Shown here piece by piece: positions 33,956 through 43,966 of a DNA stretch of 64,000 nt (positions are counted from its first letter, which is position 1; every line of letters starts with the position of its first letter). The stretch lies in NCBI GenBank assembly GCA_013398275.1, contig VZSE01006242.1, positions 78,565-142,564 of the forward strand. The letters run 5' to 3'. The notes beneath the pieces are model-generated. The model had not been told where the DNA came from. It saw only the letters and a program-made list of their open reading frames with translations, and searched no databases. Source of the DNA: Promerops cafer. Its lineage: Eukaryota; Chordata; Aves; Passeriformes; Nectariniidae. The position numbers and the translations under genes were made by a program.

Positions 33956-36444
33956 CTGTTTCTTTTGAGAACTGACAATCCTGGTGGTGCTGACACGGTG
34001 TTCAGAGCACACTGAAATTCCCCCTCCCTCTGCCTTGTCCTTCCCTGCGTTCCTTCCCCCTGCTCTCTCTCTAATGTGGGATCAGCACCCCAATTCACGG
34101 AGATTTTCTCATCTGCCTGTTTGTGGGAATTAAAGGTCCAGGAACCCTAAGATTCCAGCTCATACATTCCTCCAGCAGGGACCTTTCACTGATCCACTCT
34201 ACACCTCTCTGCTCTTCTGTGAAATCACAGATAATAACTCATATACAAAATATTTCTGCTTTTAATTGAACCAGAAGCAGGGATGTAAAATATCCCCTGT
34301 GTCTGGAGGAAACTCTGTCCTGAGGGAGCCTTGGGGCCATCCATGTGGGATATATTTATGGGAGACTGCGTGTAAACCTTCAGGAAATGTGTCTTGTAGT
34401 AAACAGGTTTCAAAGAGACAGAGCTGCCAGAATTTCAGCTTTGAGCAGTGAACACTGTAAATATAAATTGCCGTTATAAAATGCAGTAATTGTGATTTCC
34501 AGGAGTTTAACTTTCCTATTTTATCCTGCTGTTTTTACCCAACCAAGAGCTGGAGCGATATAAAAATACATAGATTCACTCAAATGCTCACTAATACACT
34601 GTTTAATTCAAATTGTCCTTAAATAGCTTCCTAAATTCTATTTCATTTTGTTATTTTTCAATTTATTGCTGCTTTAGTTCATAAAGCTGCTGGATTCCAA
34701 AATCTGAATTACAGTCCCTCTCTTTTTCTTTTTACTACAATAAGTTGTATACAAGTATTCTTGATTACTTTCCTTTAGTTCCTCGTGAAATAATAAAGTA
34801 ACAGCTTTTTATGCTCTATTTAAATTTTGAGTGCCAGCCAAGCTCCGTCTCTCCCTGTTTTAGCATCCATTTAAAGTGAGTTTTGTGATCAGCTCTGCCC
34901 TGCACATCATAAAGCCTCCCCTCGCTATCTGTGCTGATAACTCCAGAGATTTCCAGGCTGGGAAATCGTTGGTCATGCTCCCCTGGCTCTGCTTCCCCCA
35001 AGAATCCAGCCCTTAGGAAATTCATATTTCCTGATCCTGAGGTCATACAGATTCCAGGAGCAGATGGGTCCGTGGAATTTCCAAGGTCAACACCCAAGGA
35101 GGCTGGAAAACTTTCACTGAAATATTGCCACGCTCCACAACCTCCATAAATTCCCTTCCTGATAAATTTATTTGGTTGATCTTAGGCTCGTTTTCCCTCT
35201 GAATGGTCTCTTGCTTTCCAATAAAAGCCCTAAAAGGACAAGATTTAGTTTTAAGTCCTAGTATTAGCTCAAAACAAGACTCCTGTTGGTTTAAAAGGAC
35301 CTTTCACCCTTCTCAGGGCTCTTCATGATGCCAGTGCTTGTTTCTCTGGCAGCATTCAACCCAAACGTGGTAGTACCTCCAATTCAAGTCTTAGGAGGTA
35401 AAAATAAAGCAGAGTGACTCTGGAAATCAAATTACAGCCGTGATGATTCAAAGGATGGGGTGAAAATTGCAGAACTCAAAGTAACCCCATTCAAAACCCC
35501 TACACAACAGGAAAAACCTGTTCCCCCTCAGCAATCTTCTCTCCAGACCAATGTCTGAGAAATTAAAAGCAAACAAATAGATGGAAAAATAAAATACCCC
35601 TTCACACATGCTATTTTTTGTTTATATTCCCTCATCAGCAACGGGCTGATGTTGCAAATGAGAGATGTGGATTATTGCTGTGAAAATCATCTCTGCAGAG
35701 GAGGCATCAAGCTCCATTCAGCTCCAAGAAATGGTGCTTAACTGGGGCTGTAAAATGAAGAGGCAGCAGCAGGGAGAACACAGCACTGGGAGCTGGGTTA
35801 TTATGCTCAGATTTGAACATTAGCAAGGAGTAAGATGAAAAATATGATTTCTAAACATCTCCAGAAGCCTGTGCTTTTAAAATGGATTCATTTTAGGAGA
35901 CACTCCAATGTCTGTATCCCCACAACGACTCACTAACCCTCTTATGATGCTTAAATATTATTATTAAGAGTTTTATTCATAACACTTTTAATTTTCCTGT
36001 ATTTTCTGAGATGCTTCCATGTTAAAAATTACCTCACTTTTAATATTGTAGTTGACACTTAAATTTTATCTTTTTTTCCAAGCTTTTTCTTTTAAAGAAC
36101 AGCTCAGTAATTTCTCATCTGGCTGATGCAATAAAGCTGAATAGATATAAAAATGCTCCTCCTGATCCTTTTCTCCAGCAGCACTTGTAACAAATCTTCC
36201 TTTCCAAGGTCAGTTCCCTCCTTATTAGACACCCAAACCTTGCGAAGCCGCTCCTAACAGACCCTGATGTGGGATTTTGGTTGCTTTTCTCTTTGCCCCA
36301 GCACGGTTTTGCCTGGGCTTATCCACCTGAGGATGTGAACTCTCTTCTAAGGCACAGCAAGGACTAAACCTCTGCGGGGCAAGGCTTAAAACGCTTTGAG
36401 TGAGGGAGCTTTGCTGGAGCTCTGAAATGTTCTCTGCCTGCTCT
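33956..36444. other. Unannotated sequence
   Basis: No gene, RNA or repeat family recognised. AT-rich stretches lie around 34480-34780 and 35940-36140. Confidence 0.5.
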
Positions 36445-36890
36445 TGATGCCTTGTGCAGGCTCACCTGGAACAGGGCTGGACAGAGTTACAGAATAAAGC
36501 AGGGATTTATTAAAAGCCCTCAATGGATACACCTGGGGCAGTGCAAGAGCCCAGCCAGGGCTGCACCCACGATGGACCAAAATGGTCACAAAATGCATGA
36601 CCAATCACGTGGCCTCTCACTTTTATAAGTTCTGGTCCATTTGCATACTGGAGTTAATTGTCCAATTACAACTTTAGGTTATGAAGTTCCATCCTTCTTG
36701 TTTTTCTCTCTTCAGTCCACGTTGTTTGTGCTCTTGGTTTGGATCACCTGTCCTTGGTCCCAGCTAGAGCAGGAATTGTTTTGTCTCCCTGCTCTGTGCA
36801 GAGAGCTGCCATCCCCTAATGTGGAGCTCAGAACTGCACACTAAAGCAGCACAGAACCTGAAAAATACAAAAGCTAAAACTGAGGCATCA
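36445..36890 (-). mobile_element. Solo LTR of an endogenous retrovirus (family copy 2)
   Basis: This 446-bp element has the same termini as the LTR at 9213 (TGATGCCT...GAGGCATCA) and is flanked by an exact 4-bp repeat CTCT (36441-36444 and 36891-36894), consistent with a target site duplication. The minus strand carries TATAAAA (36621-36627) and AATAAA (TTTATT at 36506-36511), 110 bp apart as in copy 1. By eye the two copies agree at roughly three quarters of positions, so they are separate insertions of one family and not a recent duplication. No internal retroviral sequence adjoins it. Confidence 0.88.
36621..36627 (-). promoter_or_regulatory. LTR TATA box (TATAAAA)
   Basis: The minus-strand ACTTATAAAAGTG context is identical to that in the LTR at 9213, which indicates conservation within the family. 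Confidence 0.6.
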
Positions 36891-37659
36891 CTCTGAGTGT
36901 TTCTCTCGCTTGAGTTGGTTTCATCCTCTCCCTTTGGTGTGTTTTTGTTTGAAGGGAAGGTCAGGGAGCCGCTGGTGTCCCAGCAGAGCAGGAGGGAGCT
37001 GCCGCGAGAGCGCGGCCGGAGCGACGGAGGCCGCCTGAAAGGGAACTTCTGACAGGAACAAAGGAAGCTGGAAGGACCCAGAGGTTTAAGCCACAACCCT
37101 TTGGAAACAAGAGGTCAGATCAAGGTTTCAAATTGTGTATAGTTTTCTCCTGGCTTTGATGGAAAAGTTCTTTTCGAGCCCAGCTGGGAGAAAGGGCTCG
37201 GAGCGAGGGGAGGGTTTGCAGCAGCGCTGGTTTTTTCTGCCTTCTCATCAGGATTGCACTAGCCCCAGCCTTTACTTGGCTGCTCAGAAGTCTGTGGAGA
37301 GGAGAGTAAATTATCCCCTTCAATGACAAATCGACTGTGTGAGTAAAGTGAACACACAGAAAATTAATTATAGCAACTTCACCTCTGAAGATTTCCTCCT
37401 TCCTTCCTTCTGCAGCCCGGGGAAGGCTGAGGTGGAGCTGCCTGGGACACCTCAGAGCGCGGTTGGTTCTCACTTTGTGCAGCTCCACACGGTGCTTTGA
37501 GCACAGAAAATGTGGAGAGGTGAGGTTTTCTTTGAGCTGGGCACCTGAGGGGACTCCACGACACACAGGGAAGCAGCAGCACTTGGAATCTTTATAAGTA
37601 ACACAACGGATCTGGAGGAACACACCAAATAGTCCCTTTTTTTAATTTAAAAATTCAAA
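36891..37659. other. Unannotated sequence with a CpG cluster
   Basis: The segment 36990-37030 holds a dense CpG run (GCCGCGAGAGCGCGGCCGGA, then GCGACGG), with a few more to 37210. The minus-strand frame at 37120-37623 (167 codons) has no domain I can name and no conserved splice signals that I can confirm. Confidence 0.45.
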
Positions 37660-37724
37660 TCATGGAATCATGGAGTGGTTTGGGTTGGAAGGGATATTAA
37701 AGATCTCATTCCAACCCTCTGCCA
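37660..37724 (-). mobile_element. CR1 LINE, 3'-end part
   Basis: The plus strand reads ATCATGGAGTGGTTTGGGTT, GGAAGGGATATTAAAGATC and CATTCCAACCCTCTGCC. It carries only the terminal 65 bp. The CR1 part that should follow is found 285 bp away at 38009, so the two may be halves of one interrupted element. Confidence 0.88.
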
Positions 37725-38008
37725 GGATTTGTTTCACCTGGTTTCATGTCTCTGATGAACTCATTCATATTCTGGTGAACAGAGGCTGTGAAATGCATTC
37801 AGGTTTTCAGCCCTCATTTAGATTTACTCAAATTTAAATAGTTTCATGGATTTTTTTCCCCTTTTTCATGCCCTGTTTTCCTCCTAGACTTGTGTGCTCA
37901 GTTGAAGTTCATGAGGCTGTTGTGAGGACCCAAACACAGAAGCTGTAGAAATTTAAAATATCATTAATTATACATTTTAAACAGAAAAAAACATAATCTG
38001 AATAAATA
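37725..38008. other. Sequence between two complementary CR1 parts
   Basis: These 284 bp separate a CR1 3' end from a CR1 segment of the same orientation that lacks its own 3' end. The insert is AT-rich on its right side. No TG...CA termini or known repeat was recognised in it. Confidence 0.5.
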
Positions 38009-38215
38009 ACCATCCAGTGCCACCCCCTGCCATGGGCAGGGACACCTCCCACCCTCCAGGGTGCTCCAAGCCCTGTCCAACCTGGCCTCAGACACTTCCA
38101 GGGATGGGCACCTTGTGTCAGTCCCTCCCCACCCTCACAGGGAACAATTTCTTCTTAATATCCCATCTAACCCTGCTCTCTTTCCATTTGAAGCCATTCT
38201 CACTTATCCTGTCAT
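38009..38215 (-). mobile_element. CR1 LINE fragment lacking its 3' end
   Basis: The plus strand reads ACCATCCAGTGCCACCCCCT, GCCATGGGCAGGGACACCTCC, CCAAGCCCTGTCCAACCTGGCC, CTCACAGGGAACAATTTCTTC and TTAATATCCCATCTAACCCTGC. It then extends upstream in the element (CATTTGAAGCCATTCTCAC). Intact CR1 3' ends are the rule, so the missing end suggests interruption or deletion. Confidence 0.9.
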
Positions 38216-38891
38216 GTAAAAAAAAAGTATCTATGGACCATTCGCAATTTCCATTTCTTTACCTTTTCTCCCTTATTTTTTTTGGCAGCACGGTTGCAGA
38301 AGGGTGATGCTTTGACATTCTGCAAAGGACAGCAATTGGATTTTTTGCTGCTTCCAAATTGATCTGGGTTTCAAACATGACTCTACAGACATACAAATCT
38401 TACTTAAACTTGTCAGATCCAGAATAAAATGTATCAGTTGATACAGAGTGACATTTTTAACTGAGATGTTTGATTTGCAAAAATCTCAGTTCCATCTTTT
38501 TTTTTCCCCTCCTGAACTGTAAAAGGAGTAGTTTTTGACATGTCCTTACATATCTGAGTGGCCAACAATTGCCTTGATTGCTTTACCAGAGCAATAGATG
38601 ACATAATTAAATAATGAGGCTTTCAATGTTTATATTTTGTAAATGTAAGGACCAGGCTTTAATTATTAAATTCAAATCAATAAAGCAGAGTATCTGCACT
38701 ACAAAATTCTGAAGGCTGACAGTGTTCCTGGAATGAGGCTGGACTCGATCAAAACACAAAACTGAGAGAAATTGTAAAAAATTTTATAAAAAACATGTGG
38801 GCAAGAGCTGACTGCTTTTGAACCAGTGCCAGGTAAACAGGGTTATCCCCAAATCCATTCAGACTTCCAAATCCATTCCATTCACTGCCTC

Positions 38892-39070
38892 AGAATCCTG
38901 GAATGGTTTGGGTTGGAAGGGAATATTAAAGCCCATCCCATTCCACTCCCTCCAGGGACACCTTCCACTACCCCAGGTTGCTCCAAGCCCCACTGTCCAA
39001 CCTGGCCTTGGATATTTCCAGGATTGGGGCATCCCTGCCCTTTCTGGGCAAACCACTCCACTTTTTTCCC
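38892..39070 (-). mobile_element. CR1 LINE, 3' fragment
   Basis: The plus strand reads GAATCCTGGAATGGTTTGGG, TTGGAAGGGAATATTAAAGCCC, CCAGGGACACCTTCCACTACCCCAGG, CCAAGCCCCACTGTCCAACCTGGCC and GGATATTTCCAGGATTGGGGCATC. It is separated from the 38009-38215 copy by about 675 bp and repeats the same part of the element, so it is an independent insertion. Confidence 0.9.
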
Positions 39071-42000
39071 ACCTTCAAAGACTTGGTTTTTATTTTATTC
39101 AAAGTCAAGGCTGTGGAGTCACCACGGGTGCTTTCTGTGATGGCTTTCTGGTCTGCACGGGATTGGTAAATTTTAATTAGTAAAGTTAAGAACAGTTGCA
39201 GCAGCACAGATCCATAACCCTGCTGGGGCTGATCGATGTCTGGGCGTGGTGGAAGGGGTGGGTTCAGTCCCCCACCAGCTTGGGGAAAATAAAATATAAA
39301 TCCATACGTTAGCAGCAGAAATCTTGAGGAGAACTTGGTGTTATTAATGTCTGAAATGCCCCAAACCATGTGAATGAGCAGCAATGACCTGGTTCTATGG
39401 GAAAAAAAAAAACAAACTGTACCAAAAAACCTACCCGAGCTGTTTTAATTGATTGTTCAGTCACCTGCAAATGATGCCCCTGGCTATGAAATGCAAATTG
39501 GCCTCGAAATATTCTTGTTCCTGTGAGGAGGACGAGGTCTGTTGTACTTGGAATCTCAATAAGCTTGGCTTGAGGAGCCTCTCCTCTGCACAGAGTTATT
39601 CATACAATTTGAACATACAGGTTATGGTATAAATTATATATTTTAAATGTAGGTATATCATCTATTTGTATCATCCCCTTGGTGTCCAAGGCAGGAAAAC
39701 TGAAATTAGAGACAGGACTCTGCCACCATTTGTTTTCCAGTTTGTCCCCTCAAATCCTGGGATATTTGCTGCATGCTTGAGATTTTGGGGTATTTTCTCC
39801 AACCATATCTTAAGTTATCGAAATGATAATGTTTTTCTTTCTTCCTTTGAGAGAGAATCTGATATTCTAATCTAATTTCACAATCTAATATGTCACTGTC
39901 AAGGAGATATTTCCCTTTAAGCTGTGCTCCCTTACGTTATCCTGCATCATTTTTCCCCACTTCAGCTCATTCATCAAACATTTATATGCAGTTTATGCAC
40001 CTATTTACTCATTACTTAGCCCAATTTTACACCCTTAACTCATCCTTCAGTCTTCAGGTATTTACCCTAAAGGTTTATTGCAGCTCAGAATGTGATTTGA
40101 CTGCCAGCGAAGAAGAAAGATTAATTTTTTCCGATTTATGTCACCGTAACTATATTAGAACATTACCTGTCTTATTTACCCAGTGTCAGTGCATGGAGAA
40201 TTATGAAAAGAGTACAGAAATTGGTCTGTTGGGCTTGTGTTGCACGTTGGGCAGAAGTTGGTAATCTGAAGTGACATCCAGCTGAAAACCAGCAAAGAGC
40301 AGTGGGCCAGAATTGCTGTGCCATGGCAAAATCCTATTTCCTTCTTTGTACTCTGCTTATTGGAGAGGCAGAGGAATAATTTTGGTCTGTGGGGCAGAAC
40401 CCAAAATGTTCATAAATATGGATTTCTGAGTTCAGGTGTGTGTGGACATGTGGATGATAGAGAGAATTGGTGCTGCTTTGAGAGAATGAGTCAAGCCCAA
40501 CCAGAAAATAACAATAATCAGTGTATTTCACATCTTTGACTTAACATTTCTGCATTCTTTTGCTTCACTTGGGAAAACAGACCCGTTCTGCATTTTGTTA
40601 CTTTTGAGCTGCTCAAAGGGCTCTGTTGGTGTGAATCCTCTGCTCTGGCTCTGTGCTCCTGCCCTATCCCAGCCCTATTAGAGGAAATCTTTGTTATTGA
40701 CCCCAGCAGCGTGTGAGCTGCCACGGGGCCGTGCTGAGCAGCCCAATTTATTGATATTATTCGTGCTGAGCAGCCCAATTTATCGATATTATTCATGCTC
40801 TTGAACCAGAGGGACTCCTGTGCAGCTGTCTGCTGAAGGAGGAGTGTCCAGCCCTCAGGTCTGGTGGTCTGGGGTGTGCTCAGGGAAGGGAAAATGTGAT
40901 TTCTTTGGAACTCTGCAAATCTTTATTCCTGGCTGGGAACAAGTGTTTGGGGGGAGTGGTGTGTGGGCCATCTGCCAGTGTTGGATGTGTTGCTGAAACC
41001 CCAGCCTGAGTCTCTGGGGATGAAGGGAGGCAGCTTCTGTCAGTTCTTTCTGATTTTAAATCATGTTTTTTTGGGCATGAGGCAGTTTTAATATAAGGTT
41101 ATGCAAGGTGAATTTCTCCAAGAATATCTGGTAGAAAGAGCTGGAAAGTGCATGATGGGGCCATATAACATCTCCATTTTTCAGCCAAAGGGAGATGCTT
41201 TCTCCCACAGGTGTTGTCTCTCTGCTGGGTTTCCCTTCCCACGTGTGTTATTCCACATTTTTTACCTCTGCCAGCATCCAGCAGCTCCCGGAGCCTTTTC
41301 CAGCCTCCAGCTCCTCTTGGCACCTTTCAAGCTCTGCAGCAGCCTGAGACTTTTGGGTTTGTCACCATCCCCAAGGTCCCAAACCCATCCCACTCCAGAG
41401 CCCACCCCTCCAACCAAGGGCACTGACCTTCTCCTCAGAATGATTTCCTCCCATAAACGACCTGGGGACCAAAGGGGTGGAATTCACAATCAAAAAAAGC
41501 ACAGAGAGTAAAATCAGTTTCCAATGACCGCTGTCATTAGAACCCTAAACTCTGGCAACGTGCTCCCTCCATTTGTTTATCCCTCTGTTTCCTCCTTGCA
41601 GCTGTTGCACGTTCTCGTTGCTTCAGTGCTTTTCCTGGCTCTGCCTCGCTCCAGTCGTGTGCTGAAGTTGCTCCCCGTGGTTTTAGGGTTTTTTCTCCTC
41701 TTTTCTGTGCAGTTCCTCCTGCTGAGAAAAGCATCACCTGCTGCTCTGTGCTCACTCACCTGGGCTGGACAGGGAGAAATAAGGTTAAAAAAAAGGGAAA
41801 GGTTGTAAAACTTCGCAGGTGTGGTACTAAAACGTCACCCCTGACAGCTGGATTTCAAATCTGGACAGTGCTTTGATTTATTTACTTATTTATGTGTTGA
41901 TTGTCAAACCAGAAACTGCCCTGCCAAGCTCCCAGCTGACTAAAACTGTGACTTCCCCTGCCCAAAACCAGTAAATAAAAAGGAGAATGTGGTGTCAGCG

Positions 42001-42896
42001 CTGTCAGTCTTGTCCCATATGAATTTTAACATCATATTTAAAGAAAAAACCAAGAGGGATGCAGGCCTTTATGTTAAAAATGGTGAGTTTAATTTCATAT
42101 TTTTGTTTTCCCCCAGAGAAAAAGTTGTTGAGGACAAGAACATTGTGGGGTGGAAGGGAAGAACATTCTTCAGGAATGGATAAGTAGATTTCAGATGAAT
42201 TTATTCCCTCATTTTATTTATTTAGAAGAGGATGAATTAAACCGACCACAGAATGCTGGCCACAAACATTTTTCTGGGATATCTTTAGGAAAAAAGAAAA
42301 TAATTTAAAAAGTAAGTGAGAACAACTTATAGCAATAGTTTAGTTTTTCTATCTTTTAGAGGAGACTGCACCATAAATAAATACATTTAAACAATTTCTA
42401 AGGTAGTCACAGTAGAAGTTCAAAGATTCAGAAATAACTATGCTACTTCTACATATTTGCACTTTTAGTTCAGATTCTTCATTTGTTTGAGTTAAAATAG
42501 CCTTAAAGTTGTTCCTTTAGTACAAATCTTTTTATATATCTTTAGGTAAGATCTTTATCTTCTCAATTTGGAGGTTTTGATCCCTTGTAAAACACCGGCT
42601 ATAAATGAGAAAATATGGTCCTTTCAGTGGTGACCTGGGAAGGGAACTTTAAAATGCTCTGTTAAACTTCTGAGCCTGAAATTTCTAAAGAGAAAGATAA
42701 ATAAGAGAGCTGGGGAGTGCAAATAAAAGAGTGAGAGGTTTATGCTGCTGGCTGCCGGGAATGCTGAATGCGTTCGGGTTGGGAAGCAGCGACAGCAAAA
42801 CGCCAGGCTGCAAATCCAGGGAGGGATTTCGTGGGAAGTTGAGGGACTAATTGCTCTTGCCAGGATTCAGATGGACATGAAAGTGTTGTGGGGATG
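39071..42896. other. Unannotated sequence
   Basis: No gene recognised. The stretch 39880-40260 looks unique and has a long plus-strand frame (124 codons) without a domain signature. A 32-bp tandem duplication at 40730-40793 is listed separately. Confidence 0.5.
40730..40793. repeat. Tandem duplication, two 32-bp units
   Basis: CGTGCTGAGCAGCCCAATTT followed by ATYGATATTATT occurs twice back to back with one internal difference (TTGATA against TCGATA). The near identity implies a recent slippage or duplication. Confidence 0.92.
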
Positions 42897-43001
42897 AATC
42901 CCAGAATCCCAGACTGGTTTGGGTTGGGAGGGATGTTGAAAACCATCCACTCTGCCATGGCTGGGACACCTTCCACTGTCCCGGGTGCTCCAATCCCAGT
43001 C
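42897..43001 (-). mobile_element. CR1 LINE, 3' part, interrupted by an LTR
   Basis: The plus strand reads GAATCCCAGAATCCCAGACT, GGTTTGGGTTGGGAGGGATG, CATGGCTGGGACACCTTCCACTGTCCC and GGTGCTCCAATCCCAG. The element stops at the LTR inserted at 43002 and resumes at 43455 at the next CR1 position (TCCAACCTGGCCTTGG). Confidence 0.92.
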
Positions 43002-43454
43002 TGTAAGCATTTAGGAACACCTGATCACAGGTGGATTATATGCAGGTGCTTTAATTGAGGAGCTCTGGAAGCCAGGGGTGCAAACCCAAATCTGACTCCC
43101 ACATGGATTCGTAATGCAGACATATTTATACTATAATATTATATAACTACTTATTGTTCTATTGTATAAGCATAATTTCATCTCAAATATCATTCCCATG
43201 ATCTTTATCAGGTACTCTAAACATCATAATTCTGTCACTGTTAAACAATAATCACTGTTACTACAATCATATTTAACAACAATCATATCTTTTATCAGTA
43301 TGCTGAACAATTACATCATTTATCAATATGCAGGTGCAGTTTTGCATGATCTATTAAGAATAAAGCACAACATTCCTTTCCCATGGCCTACCAGGCTCAA
43401 CGTTCCTTTCCCACCTTCCCATGATTTTAGAAACATTTTAACCCCATGTTAACA
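43002..43454 (-). mobile_element. Solo LTR nested inside a CR1 copy
   Basis: This 453-bp AT-rich element has termini TGTAAGCAT and ATGTTAACA, an imperfect inverted repeat of TG...CA form. It splits one CR1 precisely, with AGTC before and AATC after, probably a 4-bp target duplication with one mutation. On the minus strand TATAAATA (43123-43130) lies 68 bp upstream of ATTAAA (43050-43055 as TTTAAT), supporting minus orientation. It is not related by eye to the LTRs at 9213 and 36445. A plus-strand AATAAA near 43358 leaves some doubt about orientation. Confidence 0.78.
43123..43130 (-). promoter_or_regulatory. Putative LTR TATA box (TATAAATA)
   Basis: This is a good TATA match on the minus strand, placed correctly relative to the ATTAAA signal of the LTR. 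The surrounding AT richness lowers its weight. Confidence 0.4.
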
Positions 43455-43560
43455 AATCCAACCTGGCCTTGGACACTCCAGGGATCCTGGGGCAGCCACA
43501 GCTGCTCTGGGCACCTCCCCACCCTCCCGGCCAGGAATTCCTTCCCAATATCCCAGAGAA
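43455..43560 (-). mobile_element. CR1 LINE, continuation after the nested LTR
   Basis: The element continues with AATCCAACCTGGCCTTGGAC, CCAGGGATCCTGGGGCAGCC, CACAGCTGCTCTGGGCACC and GGAATTCCTTCCCAATATCCC, then ends. The GTGCCAGGGCCTGCC part between GGCACC and TCCCCACC is deleted in this copy. Confidence 0.92.
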
Positions 43561-43702
43561 TTCCACTGGACCATGAGACAGCAGAAAATGAGAGGCCTTG
43601 GTGCTTCCTGTTCTAGGACTGCGTCCATCAAAGTTACCAAAGTCTGGTGTGCAGGGATGCTGCTGCTTAACTGATTTTTGGTGGCGTTTTGGTGCATGGA
43701 AA

Positions 43703-43966
43703 AGTGGGAATGGCTTCCCGCTGCCAGAGGGCAAGATTGGCTGGGATACTGGGAATTAGGAATTGTTCCCTGGGAGGGTGGGCAGGCCCTGGCACAGGGT
43801 GCCCAGAGCAGCTGTGGTTGCCCCTGGATCCCTGGCAGTGCCCAAGGCCGGGCTGGACAGGGCTTGGAGCAGCTGGGACAGTGGAAGGTGTCCCTGCCCA
43901 TGGCAGGGCTGGCACTGGATGATCCTTAATGTCCCTTCCAACCCAAACCATTCCATGATTTTCACT
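43703..43966 (+). mobile_element. CR1 LINE, 3' fragment with terminus
   Basis: The copy starts near AGTGGGAATGGCTTCCCGCT. It runs through GGAATTGTTCCCTGGGAGGG, GGCAGGCCCTGGCACAGGGTGCCC and GATCCCTGGCAGTGCCCAAGG, then GGAAGGTGTCCCTGCCCATGG, and ends at ACCATTCCATGATTTTC. It is oriented opposite to the CR1 just to its left, so the two form an inverted pair about 140 bp apart. Confidence 0.93.

Noticed and set aside
37120..37623. 167-codon minus-strand frame
   Set aside because: No recognisable domain, no clear splice or start context. The length is possible by chance in 64 kb of moderately GC-rich sequence.
40730..40793. CRISPR-like direct repeats
   Set aside because: Only two abutting copies without spacers, in vertebrate DNA; a simple tandem duplication.
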